A stretch of 64,000 nt of DNA from Methylovorus mays (GCF_020531915.1 NZ_JAJAVG010000004.1:62001-126000); one strand, 5' to 3'; positions 1-7,624 are shown, counted from the stretch's first letter. Notes: generated by a model from the sequence alone, not told the origin. A program made the numbers and translations.

Positions 1-1
1 T

Positions 2-58
2 GAAAAGAACGGCTGGCTGGAAGAACTTGGGTACCAGCTTGAAAAGGTGGCGGCATGA
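2..58 (+). CDS. C-terminal end of a phage protein (partial)
   Basis: Only the last 18 codons lie in the window; the frame reads EKNGWLEELGYQLEKVAA and stops with TGA. The stop overlaps the next start by four bases (ATGA), the same arrangement seen at the next two gene junctions, so this is probably the tail of a gene in one tightly packed phage operon. Nothing can be said about function from this fragment. Confidence 0.55.
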   Translation, partial: EKNGWLEELGYQLEKVAA

Positions 59-423
59 AGTGCGCCTATTGCGATCAGAAAGCTGAGGTTTTCTGCGATT
101 ACATCTATGGAACCCCGGAAGAGTTCGTTAAGAACGGGATTATTCAGAAGATCGTGCCGTTTGTGACCTGCGACTTGCCTATGTGCAAGGATCACCGCGT
201 TTACAAAGGGAATATCCATTACAGCGGATCCCGGGATGTTTCAGGCTTCGAGACCATTGACTGGTGCATGTGCCACACGGATGACGAAAAGCTGCACCGC
301 CCAATGAATGATGATCTGGCCAAGAAGTTTAGGAAAGCGCAGATATTCCAGGCCCAAGGCGGTATCAGGCTTGTGCATTCAGGAGCCGTTCAAACGGACT
401 TGTTTACCGGGGGTGCTGCATGA
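55..423 (+). CDS. Hypothetical cysteine-rich prophage protein
   Basis: A 122-residue soluble protein that I do not recognise by family name. It starts with a CAYC pair and has a second cluster CDLPMCKDH plus a later CMCH, a pattern that suggests a small zinc-binding fold; the metal is inference. There is no signal peptide or membrane segment. Its start and stop both overlap neighbours as ATGA, so it is translationally coupled in the left-hand prophage operon. Such small zinc-ribbon proteins are common in the early or replication-side genes of phages, close to endonucleases such as the one at 626. Confidence 0.7.
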   Translation: MKCAYCDQKAEVFCDYIYGTPEEFVKNGIIQKIVPFVTCDLPMCKDHRVYKGNIHYSGSRDVSGFETIDWCMCHTDDEKLHRPMNDDLAKKFRKAQIFQAQGGIRLVHSGAVQTDLFTGGAA

Positions 424-629
424 GCAAATCCATCAAAGGTGCAAAAGGGCCAGGCCATGAGTATTGGTCAAGACGGCCCCAGGGTGGCGGTAATGGTACG
501 CCCGGAGCCTATAACAAATCGCTCACGCACAAAGCCGAGCGCCACCAATCACAGACTGAAATTCAAACCGGGCTGGATGAGATCGGCTATCCCGACGAAG
601 AGCCGGCGCGCCTGGGGTGGGACGAATGA
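420..629 (+). CDS. Hypothetical small prophage protein
   Basis: A 69-residue basic, glycine-rich protein (KGAKGPGHEYWSRRPQGGG near the N-terminus) with an acidic C-terminal tail ending GWDE. I recognise no domain. The start overlaps the previous stop and the stop overlaps the following ATG at 626, both as ATGA, which is the main reason to accept it as real and to prefer it over the alternative frame starting at 439. The low-complexity, charged composition suggests a short regulatory or nucleic-acid-associated phage protein, but that is a guess. Confidence 0.6.
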   Translation: MSKSIKGAKGPGHEYWSRRPQGGGNGTPGAYNKSLTHKAERHQSQTEIQTGLDEIGYPDEEPARLGWDE

Positions 630-943
630 GCAGCGTGATCCTGAAAAAACCAAAAAAGCGGACCCCAGCTCAAGCGGCATGGTCCAGCCATAAGAGCAAG
701 GCAACGGCTTCAATTCTTGAAGCGAAGTTTATGCAGTTTCTGCGCGCCTATAAATTGGAATGCGGCTGGGTTACCGAGCACGTTTTTCACCCAACACGAG
801 AATGGCGCTTCGACTTTGCCAGGCCCGATATCAAGCTGGCCATTGAGGTTGAAGGCGGCACACTCAGCGGCGGCCGCCATACTCGTGGCGCCGGCTACGA
901 GGCTGATTGCTACAAGTACAACGAAGCTGCCCGGCTCGGCTGA
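626..943 (+). pseudogene. Truncated phage endonuclease-domain protein (DUF559/VSR-like fold)
   Basis: The 105 residues contain the front half of a small restriction-like nuclease: an ILEAKFMQFLRAY helix, then FDFARPDIKLAIEVEGG, which holds the D...ExE catalytic pattern of this fold, then a GGRHTRGAGYEADCYKYNEAARLG segment. Relatives normally continue with a tryptophan and a hydrophobic strand (WRVLRFT-like) after EAARLG; here a TGA follows immediately. I chose ATG 626 because it overlaps the previous stop as ATGA; an upstream in-frame ATG at 617 is less likely. The loss of the C-terminal strand suggests a small deletion or frameshift near base 942, so the product is probably inactive. Confidence 0.65.
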
Positions 944-977
944 GGTGCCAGGGCAAGAAAGAGACGACAGCAATCAG

Positions 978-1388
978 ATGTTGGCCGCGCTGATGTTTCA
1001 AATGTTAGACCAGATTGACCCGGACACCGACAACTTGGTTGATGCCATGAAAAAGCACATGCAAGAGGCCATCCTTGGCGCCACCAAGGATATAGCGGGC
1101 ATCACCAACAAAATTTCCAAGTATGAGCGGACTATCAAACGCCTTTCGCGCAAGGGCGGTGAAAACGTCATGCAATCTTTCCTGACGGTCAAGGTGGACA
1201 CCCTGCGCAAGAAAATTGACCAGATCAGCCACGTCATCACCGACATGACCAAGCTGATTGAGGTGGTAGACACCTACGTGTACGAGGTGGATGAGCCACC
1301 AATCCCCCAAGCTACTGATTGGCCTGGACTACCCAAAATGTTTGGCCGATATCCATATCGTTATCCAGGTGAAGGGGGTGTTTTATGA
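978..1388 (+). CDS. Hypothetical prophage protein, helical
   Basis: A 136-residue protein from ATG 978, preceded by a purine-rich AAGAAAGAGACGACAG that could serve as ribosome binding site. It is strongly helical and charged (DAMKKHMQEAILGATKDI, KISKYERTIKRLSRKGG) and ends in a proline/tyrosine-rich tail. The same frame stays open upstream through the truncated endonuclease region, so the real start is uncertain and the 5' end may be a deletion scar. I recognise no family. The C-terminal part after about residue 115 may be foreign sequence joined by a second deletion, because the next gene lacks a normal start at this point. Confidence 0.4.
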   Translation: MLAALMFQMLDQIDPDTDNLVDAMKKHMQEAILGATKDIAGITNKISKYERTIKRLSRKGGENVMQSFLTVKVDTLRKKIDQISHVITDMTKLIEVVDTYVYEVDEPPIPQATDWPGLPKMFGRYPYRYPGEGGVL

Positions 1389-2103
1389 GGCAGGTACGCT
1401 AACAGGTGGCACTGGGTATGAGGTAGGTGACGTCATATATCCGGTAGGATTTACAGGCCCGCGGATTCCAAAAATTACTGTCATGGCGATAAATGGTAGT
1501 GGCATGCCAACGTCATGGTTTGTGAGCGATGTCGGTCAGATCGAAACAGTTCCATCTGACGTGTCGGCTGTTTCCACTACTTCAAGCGGATCTGGGACTG
1601 GCGTTGTTGTCAACTTCATCAGTTTGCCAGGAAACGTGAATGTTACAACGACAAGCCAGGCATTCCCCAATAAAGGATTGGAGCACGCAAAACATTACCC
1701 TGCCGTAAATGCAGATAGTGGTTGGTCGGGCAATTACAATGGCGCAGCGCCGATGGGAGGGTTTTTGACAATTGACCCTCAACAAGACCTTGCGGCCGAC
1801 TGGACAACACGTAGAACATCGTCACCAACAAGCGATTTTTCTACTTATGAAAGGCTGGCTCTTTTTGCAGCAGTTCAGAAGTATGGTGCATTTATATGTG
1901 ATACATCTAACAATACACATAATATGTTTGTCGCCTCGACCGACTGCCCAAGCGCCAGACTTGATAAAATGACTGTCAATAATGCCACGTTGCCTTATCT
2001 GAAATGGTCACTGCTGTATGTTCACAACATTACACCGGTCAAGGTTCCAGGCTCTACTTTACTGGCATCTTTGCCAAATGATTTATACCCGATCAACGGA
2101 TAA
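1378..2103 (+). CDS. Phage tail-appendage or fibre-like protein, probably 5'-truncated
   Basis: About 241 residues if the GTG at 1378 is used. The sequence is rich in Gly, Ser, Thr and Asn with repeated short beta strands (GTLTGGTGYEVGDVIYPVGF, then a Thr/Ser run), the usual look of fibre tips and appendage proteins. No ATG with a good ribosome binding site is present near the 5' end, and the frame stays open back to 1291 through sequence that looks like another gene, so I read this as the C-terminal part of a longer structural protein left after a deletion. AT content rises towards the 3' end. Function as a host-contact protein is inference from composition and the neighbouring acyltransferase. 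Confidence 0.45.
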   Translation: MFYEAGTLTGGTGYEVGDVIYPVGFTGPRIPKITVMAINGSGMPTSWFVSDVGQIETVPSDVSAVSTTSSGSGTGVVVNFISLPGNVNVTTTSQAFPNKGLEHAKHYPAVNADSGWSGNYNGAAPMGGFLTIDPQQDLAADWTTRRTSSPTSDFSTYERLALFAAVQKYGAFICDTSNNTHNMFVASTDCPSARLDKMTVNNATLPYLKWSLLYVHNITPVKVPGSTLLASLPNDLYPING

Positions 2104-2122
2104 ATAAGTGATGGCAAGGGAA

Positions 2123-3151
2123 TTAAGCCAGAAGTTTGGCTTTATTCCCGAAAGCCGCTCTAATAGGCTCATCTAAATATTTACCAGTTAAATGTGCAAC
2201 TGTTACAGCGCCAGTAAAAACCAATGCCTTGGCAACCAAAGAGTCATTAATTCCAAATGTTTTGAAAAGATCAATTATTGGAACATGGACGCAATATAGC
2301 GGATAGCTAAGCCAGCCGATATATTCAAATGAGGTTTTGGTAAATGTGTTATCTACAGCTATTTTGGTGGATATGGCCACCATTAGTGGAATTGTTATGA
2401 CTACCATGCTAATCCAGTAGAAGCTAAACCAAGCTTGGCTTCTTGGCATTAGAAGCATCGCCATCAAGACACAGGCCATAAGCCAGGGGTTGATGTTGAA
2501 GTTTGGGATATGTTGATAGCCCCTAAAGATTAATACGCCGACTATGAAGCTAAATCCAACTCTCAAGAAACCGCCTATCAAATGGATATCACGCCACCCT
2601 GGCGCTGGGTAGATAGTGAGACCATACCAAGTAAGCAATGCGCCAATTATAGCGGCGATAATCAATAAGGCCTTTGTCGAATAACGAATAAAGAAAAAAA
2701 ACATCAGGTTTGCTGCAAGTTCAAAGAACAATGACCACGATGGTGGATTCAGTGGAAAAATTCCACTGAGTGATAGGCTCTCATTTTTAGATATGAAGGG
2801 AAGATAAAAACTATTCAACAATAGTGAATTAAACATATCAGAATTTGATATTGCCGTACCAGTGGATATTTTTTTTACAAAGTATGCAACAACTCCAAAA
2901 AACAACCCAATAAGAAACATTGGGTAAAGTCTAACTAGGCGCTTGCTAGCAAACATTTTGAATGACATGCCTGATGTAATCTTTTTTGAATACGACCAAG
3001 CAATTACAAAGCCGCTCAAACAAAAAAACATATCAACCGCTAATGGGCTGCTTTGAAATATGAATTTTCCATTATGTTGTGTTAGGTGGCCAATGAAAAC
3101 GCACAACGCCGCTATACCCCGTAGCCCATCCATTAAAATGAATCGATCCAT
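2123..3151 (-). CDS. Acyltransferase 3 family membrane protein (OafA-like)
   Basis: A 342-residue integral membrane protein of the acyltransferase-3 family, which transfers acetyl or other acyl groups to surface polysaccharide or lipid. The N-terminal signature is clear: MDGLRGIAALCVFIGHL with the family's R and H, then FFCLSGFVIAWSY. About ten hydrophobic helices follow. ATG 3151 is preferred over ATG 3175 because a strong GGGAGGAAT lies just ahead of it. The gene is distinctly AT-rich compared with the chromosomal genes and stands alone on the minus strand between two phage structural genes, so it looks like a lysogenic-conversion cargo gene that alters O-antigen. The acceptor sugar cannot be told from sequence. 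Confidence 0.85.
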   Translation of the reverse strand: MDRFILMDGLRGIAALCVFIGHLTQHNGKFIFQSSPLAVDMFFCLSGFVIAWSYSKKITSGMSFKMFASKRLVRLYPMFLIGLFFGVVAYFVKKISTGTAISNSDMFNSLLLNSFYLPFISKNESLSLSGIFPLNPPSWSLFFELAANLMFFFFIRYSTKALLIIAAIIGALLTWYGLTIYPAPGWRDIHLIGGFLRVGFSFIVGVLIFRGYQHIPNFNINPWLMACVLMAMLLMPRSQAWFSFYWISMVVITIPLMVAISTKIAVDNTFTKTSFEYIGWLSYPLYCVHVPIIDLFKTFGINDSLVAKALVFTGAVTVAHLTGKYLDEPIRAAFGNKAKLLA

Positions 3152-3343
3152 ATTCCTCCCGTGACTTCCCATCATTTTATAGCGTTAAATTCTTATTGAT
3201 ATAAGCCAAATGGGCTATGAAATATCAATGTAAATGCAAGCCACTCATTTAGAGTGACAGCACTGGTGGCGACAACCATAAAGTCGCGTGATGCGATGCG
3301 CATGAGTGCGTCCTGAAATTTTCAACTTTCAAGGAGCAGACTC

Positions 3344-4459
3344 ATGGCACGTACCATTGTTGGTGCAGGTGATCCAAAGGCGGTAAAGAAGTTCTCGGCC
3401 TTCCTGGCCGTGGATGTAGCGAAGCAAAGCTATTTCAACCGCAAATTCATGGGCGAGGGCGAAGAAGCCCAGACCCCTCTTCAAACTTTGCCGCATCTGG
3501 AAAATGATGCCGGCGATCAAATCTCTTACGACCTGGTTGCCCAGCTCAAGATGAAGCCTGTTTCGGGCGATGCTACGCTGCGCGGCAAGGAAGAAGACCT
3601 GAAGTTTTACACCGATAGCCTGTTGATTGACCAACAGCGTGGCGGTGTGAATACCGGTGGCAAGATGACCCGCAAGCGTACTGTGCATGACCTGCGCAAG
3701 ACCGCTCGCACCCGCCAGTCTGAATGGTGGGCCCGTCTGTTCGATGAAACCCTGTTCATGTACCTGTCTGGTTCTCGTGGCATGAATGCGGACTTCATTG
3801 AAGACACCGACTTCACCGGTTATGCCGGCAATCCTTTTGTTGCGCCAGATAGCCTGCATTTGATGTACGGCAATGTCGCTACCAGCAAGGGTTCTTTGGC
3901 GTCCACTGACACCATGGACTTGAAGCTGATCGACCGCCTGGTTGCTCGCGCCAAGACCATGGGCGGCGGCACCCAGAAAATTCCAAAGATCCAGCCTGTG
4001 AAGGTCAATGGCGAAGACCATTTCGTACTGGTCATGCACCCATGGCAAGAGTACAGCCTGCGCACTGCCGCTGGCGCTCAATGGCTGGATATCCAGAAGG
4101 CTGCCGCAGCCGCAGAAGGTCGCAATAACCCAATCTTCAAGGGTGGCCTGGGTATGTATAACAACGTGGTTCTGCATGAGCACCAGTCAGTGATTCAGTT
4201 CAATGACTATGGCGCAGGTAGCAACGTTGCTGCAGCCCGTGCGCTGTTCCTCGGCCGCCAAGCTGGCGTGGTTGCCTTCGGCTCCCCAGGCACAGGCCTT
4301 CGTTTCGACTGGAACGAAGAAGTGGAAGACCGCGGTAATCAGCTCGTGATTACCACCGCGTCTATTTTCGGCGTGAAGAAAACCGCGTTCACCATCGACG
4401 GCACAAGCCGTGACTTCGGTGTGATCTCGGCAGACACCGCGGTTAACGATCCTAGCTAA
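3344..4459 (+). CDS. N4 gp56 family major capsid protein
   Basis: A 371-residue major head protein of the type first seen as phage N4 gp56. The N-terminal MARTIVGAGDPKAVKKFSAF, the QTPLQTLPHLENDAGDQISY segment and the later HPWQEYSLR and NEEVEDRGNQLVITTASIFG stretches are typical of this family. The length is as expected, with no internal stop. AAGGAG lies nine bases ahead of ATG 3344. The gene is intact even though its neighbours are scrambled: the fibre-like fragment lies upstream instead of downstream, and the portal and terminase are missing from the window. It should form the capsid shell if expressed; whether it is expressed is unknown. Confidence 0.9.
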   Translation: MARTIVGAGDPKAVKKFSAFLAVDVAKQSYFNRKFMGEGEEAQTPLQTLPHLENDAGDQISYDLVAQLKMKPVSGDATLRGKEEDLKFYTDSLLIDQQRGGVNTGGKMTRKRTVHDLRKTARTRQSEWWARLFDETLFMYLSGSRGMNADFIEDTDFTGYAGNPFVAPDSLHLMYGNVATSKGSLASTDTMDLKLIDRLVARAKTMGGGTQKIPKIQPVKVNGEDHFVLVMHPWQEYSLRTAAGAQWLDIQKAAAAAEGRNNPIFKGGLGMYNNVVLHEHQSVIQFNDYGAGSNVAAARALFLGRQAGVVAFGSPGTGLRFDWNEEVEDRGNQLVITTASIFGVKKTAFTIDGTSRDFGVISADTAVNDPS

Positions 4460-4517
4460 GGTGCTGGCCGGTGAAAGCCGGCCTCCTTACTGATCACTTT
4501 CTACAAGGAGTAAGAAA

Positions 4518-5963
4518 ATGGCAAAGATTCAAACCAAGTACACCAACGGCAAACTGCCCATGCCAATTCCTGTGGCGCAGGAGAAGTTGGTTCAAAAGGT
4601 CACGCTGGCAATTACCGCCGCACAGCTGCTTTTAAACAACGTGTTCGCAATGCTGGTTCTGCCAGCTGATTGCGTACCTGTCGGCTATGTGTTGCGTTCC
4701 GCTGACCTTGATTCCAATGGTAGCCCTGCTATCGCGCTGGATCTTGGCGTGGTGAATGCCGCTGGCAACGCAATTTCTACCAGCACTGTCGATGGCGGCG
4801 CCAAGTGGGTTGCTGGCAGCACGCTGGCGCAAGCTGGCGGCATCCTGCTGCATACCGCATCAGCATCTGCATACGATGCCCTGGGAGCTGTTCAGCCTGT
4901 CGGTTATGCCTTCTTCAATGCCAGCGTGCAGGGTACCGCGCGTATTGCTGAGACACTTAAGGGGCCAGCCGGCAAGCGAATCATTGCCGGAGGTGTATTG
5001 CTTGGGGTGGTTCAGGCGCTTGCGCTTGCTGCCGCTGGATTCGGTGACGATGAGCCACCTGAATTTGTGCGCGATCGGAGTGTGATTCTACCAATTGGTG
5101 ATGGCAAGTATCTGACCTTCCCATTACCTCTCGGCTTCAACGTCCTGCCAGCAGTAGGTCGTATTATCACCGAGTGGGCGCTGGACGGCGGGCGCGATAC
5201 CGGCAAACGGGCGACGCACCTCATTGAGGTATTCATGGATATGTTCAACCCAATCGGTAATGCCGGCATGTCGATGCAGACACTGGCGCCGACCACGCTG
5301 GATCCGCTGGTTGCTTTGACCGAAAACAAGGACTGGACCGGGCGGCCAATAGCCAAGCAGGATTTTAATAGCCTTGATCCAACACCTGGCTTCTCTCGAT
5401 CGCGCGATAAGGCATGGGAGGCAAGTGTTCAGATTGCCAAGGCCATTAACTGGATTACTGGCGGCACCGACTTCAAGCCTGGTGCCATAAGCCCTACGGC
5501 AGACCAGCTGGAATATCTTGCCGGCCAGCTGACTGGCGGCGTTGGGCGGGAGGCCATCAAGCTGGGAACTACCGCCGACGCGCTGACTACCGGCGAGAAC
5601 CTGCCGCCCCACAAGGTGCCGCTACTCGGGCGATTCTATGGGGATGCATCCGGACAAAGCGCCCAGGGCAACCAGTTCTATGAGAACTTGCGCAAGATGC
5701 ATGAGCATGAAAATGAGATTGTCGGCCGGCGCAAGACTGGTGGCGATGTGGCAGGGTACCGCTCAGATAATCCAGAGGCCAATCTTGTTGCCCAGGCCAA
5801 GCTAGCAGAGAAGGTCGTCGGAAAATTGAAAAAGCGCCGGCGCATGCTGGTTGAGTCTGGTGCTGATCGCGAAGCCATCAAGGCGATCGATGACCGCATA
5901 ACTGATTACATGCGTCGCTTCAATGAAAGAGTGAAGGGGGCAAGAGAGAAAGAAGCAGCTTGA
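4518..5963 (+). CDS. Chimeric prophage ORF: small head protein fused to a giant virion protein's C-terminus
   Basis: The first 140 or so residues form the short head or decoration protein that usually follows gp56-type capsid genes (MAKIQTKYTNGKLPMPIPV, many small residues, VGYVLRSADLD). From about residue 147 the composition changes abruptly to a glycine/alanine-rich helix (IIAGGVLLGVVQALALAAAG) and then PPEFVRDRSVILPIGDGKY, LPLGFNVLPAVGR and a helical, highly charged tail. This second part resembles the LPD38 domain found at the C-termini of very large phage proteins that enter the host with the DNA. A full-length carrier would be thousands of residues, so an in-frame deletion near 4945-4965 most simply explains the fusion. 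AAGGAG precedes ATG 4518. Confidence 0.7.
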   Translation: MAKIQTKYTNGKLPMPIPVAQEKLVQKVTLAITAAQLLLNNVFAMLVLPADCVPVGYVLRSADLDSNGSPAIALDLGVVNAAGNAISTSTVDGGAKWVAGSTLAQAGGILLHTASASAYDALGAVQPVGYAFFNASVQGTARIAETLKGPAGKRIIAGGVLLGVVQALALAAAGFGDDEPPEFVRDRSVILPIGDGKYLTFPLPLGFNVLPAVGRIITEWALDGGRDTGKRATHLIEVFMDMFNPIGNAGMSMQTLAPTTLDPLVALTENKDWTGRPIAKQDFNSLDPTPGFSRSRDKAWEASVQIAKAINWITGGTDFKPGAISPTADQLEYLAGQLTGGVGREAIKLGTTADALTTGENLPPHKVPLLGRFYGDASGQSAQGNQFYENLRKMHEHENEIVGRRKTGGDVAGYRSDNPEANLVAQAKLAEKVVGKLKKRRRMLVESGADREAIKAIDDRITDYMRRFNERVKGAREKEAA

Positions 5964-6021
5964 CCACGTAGACCAGGGCGGTGGCGATCATCAGCACCCA
6001 GACCATCAAAAGAGGTAATTT

Positions 6022-6060
6022 ATGCACCACCCCATAATAAAGTGAGGTGGTGCATTTTTA
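6022..6060 (+). terminator. Rho-independent terminator after the prophage structural genes
   Basis: A perfect 10-bp stem (ATGCACCACC at 6022-6031 with GGTGGTGCAT at 6046-6055) with a 14-base loop is followed by TTTTTA. It ends transcription of the chimeric gene. The left arm also contains an ATG preceded by AGAGG, but that frame stops after seven codons. Confidence 0.75.
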
Positions 6061-6077
6061 CATGGCAGGAATAGGGC

Positions 6078-6533
6078 TTACTCTTTTAAAGTGACATATG
6101 GCATGGCTGCAGTTACGTCATGAGCCATATTCAGTAAACGCAAAAATATATCCGCTTTTGAAATATTGATAAAAATTGTTGGCTTTTCTTCAATGATAGA
6201 TAATTTATCAAGCACCATGCCATCTTGATTGAAGACTAATTCGCCAACAAATACATTCGCATTGTTCAGCCCGAAATTCAACCGATATACTGCAATGTGA
6301 CCATTCACCTGATCACCATCGTCCAGGGTAAGTAAAAGACATTTTAATTTTGTGTCGATGAAATCAATGTCAAGCGAAAGTGAGTCTTGGTCATATGTAA
6401 CTATTGCTGTCTTACCTGAATAGTCAGCACCGCTGCTAACAACGCTTGATGCAAAGTCATTAAATAATGCCTTCAATGAAGTTATGCTTATTCTCTTGTC
6501 AACTAATTTCTGTCCGATCGGATGGTAGTGCAT
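6078..6533 (-). CDS. Hypothetical protein near the prophage end
   Basis: A 151-residue soluble protein without a domain I recognise. The ATG at 6533 is chosen over 6569 because AAGGGGA sits a few bases ahead of it. The sequence is mostly beta-strand-like in the middle (KTAIVTYDQDSLSLDIDFID, ANVFVGELVFNQDGMVLDKL) with a C-terminal helix (KADIFLRLLNMAHDVTA). It is AT-rich, lies on the minus strand between the prophage terminator and the attachment site, and has no operon partner, all of which fit a cargo gene at the end of a mobile element. It could serve immunity or defence, but nothing in the sequence shows that. Confidence 0.65.
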   Translation of the reverse strand: MHYHPIGQKLVDKRISITSLKALFNDFASSVVSSGADYSGKTAIVTYDQDSLSLDIDFIDTKLKCLLLTLDDGDQVNGHIAVYRLNFGLNNANVFVGELVFNQDGMVLDKLSIIEEKPTIFINISKADIFLRLLNMAHDVTAAMPYVTLKE

Positions 6534-6710
6534 TTCATTCCCCTTATAAGTTTTCGTTATTGCAACCATGTTGCAGCATTAATTATGAGCTGTGGACCAA
6601 GCAACCTCAATAGCAAAATCACTCTGAACTTACCCCAAATTTTGTCTTGCTGCCCCAACTGCGCCCCAAATTGGATTTTAAACCCTCGTAAGCCTTGGTA
6701 TTGCTTATGG

Positions 6711-6743
6711 CGGTGGCGGGTTCGAATCCCGCCCCTTCCGCCA
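6711..6743 (+). other. Attachment-site scar: 3' end of a tRNA-Ser-like gene (attR)
   Basis: GCGGG at 6716-6720, TTCGAAT at 6721-6727 and CCCGC at 6728-6732 form a T arm; CCCTTCC at 6733-6739, G at 6740 and CCA at 6741-6743 form the 3' acceptor strand, discriminator and tail. The matching 5' half (GGAAGGG, D arm, anticodon arm) is absent upstream. The discriminator G and acceptor sequence fit tRNA-Ser(UGA) best. A phage that integrates into a tRNA 3' end leaves exactly this fragment at its far end, so the complete tRNA should lie left of the window. A possible variable-arm stem (TAAGC/GCTTA, 6689-6706) precedes it. Confidence 0.7.
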
Positions 6744-6783
6744 ACAGCATTTGCGCTAATATCCAATTAGCATCACTAGCAAA

Positions 6784-6814
6784 AAGCCAGAGATTCTCTG
6801 GCTTTTTTGTTTTT
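6784..6814 (+). terminator. Rho-independent terminator downstream of the tRNA fragment
   Basis: Stem AAGCCAGAG (6784-6792) and CTCTGGCTT (6796-6804) with a three-base loop, followed by TTTTGTTTTT. It is about 40 bases after the CCA end, the normal place for the original tRNA terminator, which supports the reading of the site as attR. Confidence 0.85.
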
Positions 6815-7034
6815 CAGGCGTCAAGGCTATGTCTCTGTGATGGCCTCCATCTCGTTGTTTTCCCCGCTGCATAGCACTCTTGTACCTCGATCGCCAGCTA
6901 GGCATAGTGTATGGCTTGTCGTGGCTTATGCCATAATCCTGCAAGGTATAGCAGAACAAACCTCGGGATATGCAGTCTCAACATTAGGGCAGTCATGTAT
7001 GGTTGAGCAGGTTTATGAATTCAGTGAGAGAAAA

Positions 7035-7565
7035 ATGAAATATCTAGTGGCGGTTATTTTATGGGTGGCGAGCAATATGGCATATGCAGGAGGGTGTAAC
7101 GAGCTTTACAACCATCAGTTCAATACCTTGCAGGGTGAAAAGATCAATCTTTGTGACTATCAGGATAAGCCCATTCTGGTGGTGAATACGGCCAGCAAAT
7201 GTGGCTTTACTCCCCAGTTTGAAAAGCTTGAAGCCATGTACAAGCATTACAAACCCCGTGGCTTGTTGATTATTGGTTTTCCTTCCAATGACTTCAAGCA
7301 GGAGTTGAGCAGTAACAAGGAAATCGGGGATTTTTGCAAGCAAACCTATGCGGTGCAGTTCCCCATGGTTGGCAAGACGTCTGTTGTTGGTCCGCAAGCG
7401 CATCTCTTCTACAAGCAATTGGCAGCCATTACCAAAGAGCCACCCATGTGGAATTTTTACAAATACCTGATCTTGCCTAATGCTGAACAGGTATACGCCT
7501 ATAGCAGCGATGTTGAGCCTGAGGCCAATCAGATCATGACCAAGCTGAAGCCTTACCTGAAGTAA
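7035..7565 (+). CDS. Periplasmic glutathione peroxidase family protein
   Basis: A 176-residue thiol peroxidase that reduces hydrogen or organic peroxides. Residues 1-18 are a signal peptide ending AYA, so the mature protein is exported. The active-site loop NTASKCGFTPQ puts the peroxidatic cysteine at residue 56 where animal enzymes carry selenocysteine. GFPSNDFKQE replaces the usual FPCNQFG, so the tetrad glutamine is Asp here, a variant I associate with bacterial exported members; the Trp/Asn motif MWNFYKYL is present. The reductant is more likely thioredoxin-like than glutathione. ATG 7035 is chosen because it begins the signal peptide and has GAGAG ahead; the longer open frame upstream is unsupported. 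Confidence 0.9.
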   Translation: MKYLVAVILWVASNMAYAGGCNELYNHQFNTLQGEKINLCDYQDKPILVVNTASKCGFTPQFEKLEAMYKHYKPRGLLIIGFPSNDFKQELSSNKEIGDFCKQTYAVQFPMVGKTSVVGPQAHLFYKQLAAITKEPPMWNFYKYLILPNAEQVYAYSSDVEPEANQIMTKLKPYLK

Positions 7566-7599
7566 CGGTGCTCCATGCAACGTTAGTCATGGCATAAGA

Positions 7600-7624
7600 G
7601 GGGCTTGGTTCAAGCCCCTTTTTA
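7600..7624 (+). terminator. Rho-independent terminator after the peroxidase gene
   Basis: GGGGCTTG (7600-7607) and CAAGCCCC (7611-7618) form an 8-bp stem with a GTT loop, followed by TTTTTATTT. It separates the peroxidase from srkA. Confidence 0.9.

Noticed and set aside
3329-4183. 284-codon minus-strand frame inside the capsid gene
   Set aside because: Shadow of the intact capsid gene; composition is unlike a real protein.
6650-6743. A complete tRNA gene
   Set aside because: No 5' acceptor strand (GGAAGGG), D arm or normal anticodon arm precedes the T arm, so only a 3' fragment is present.
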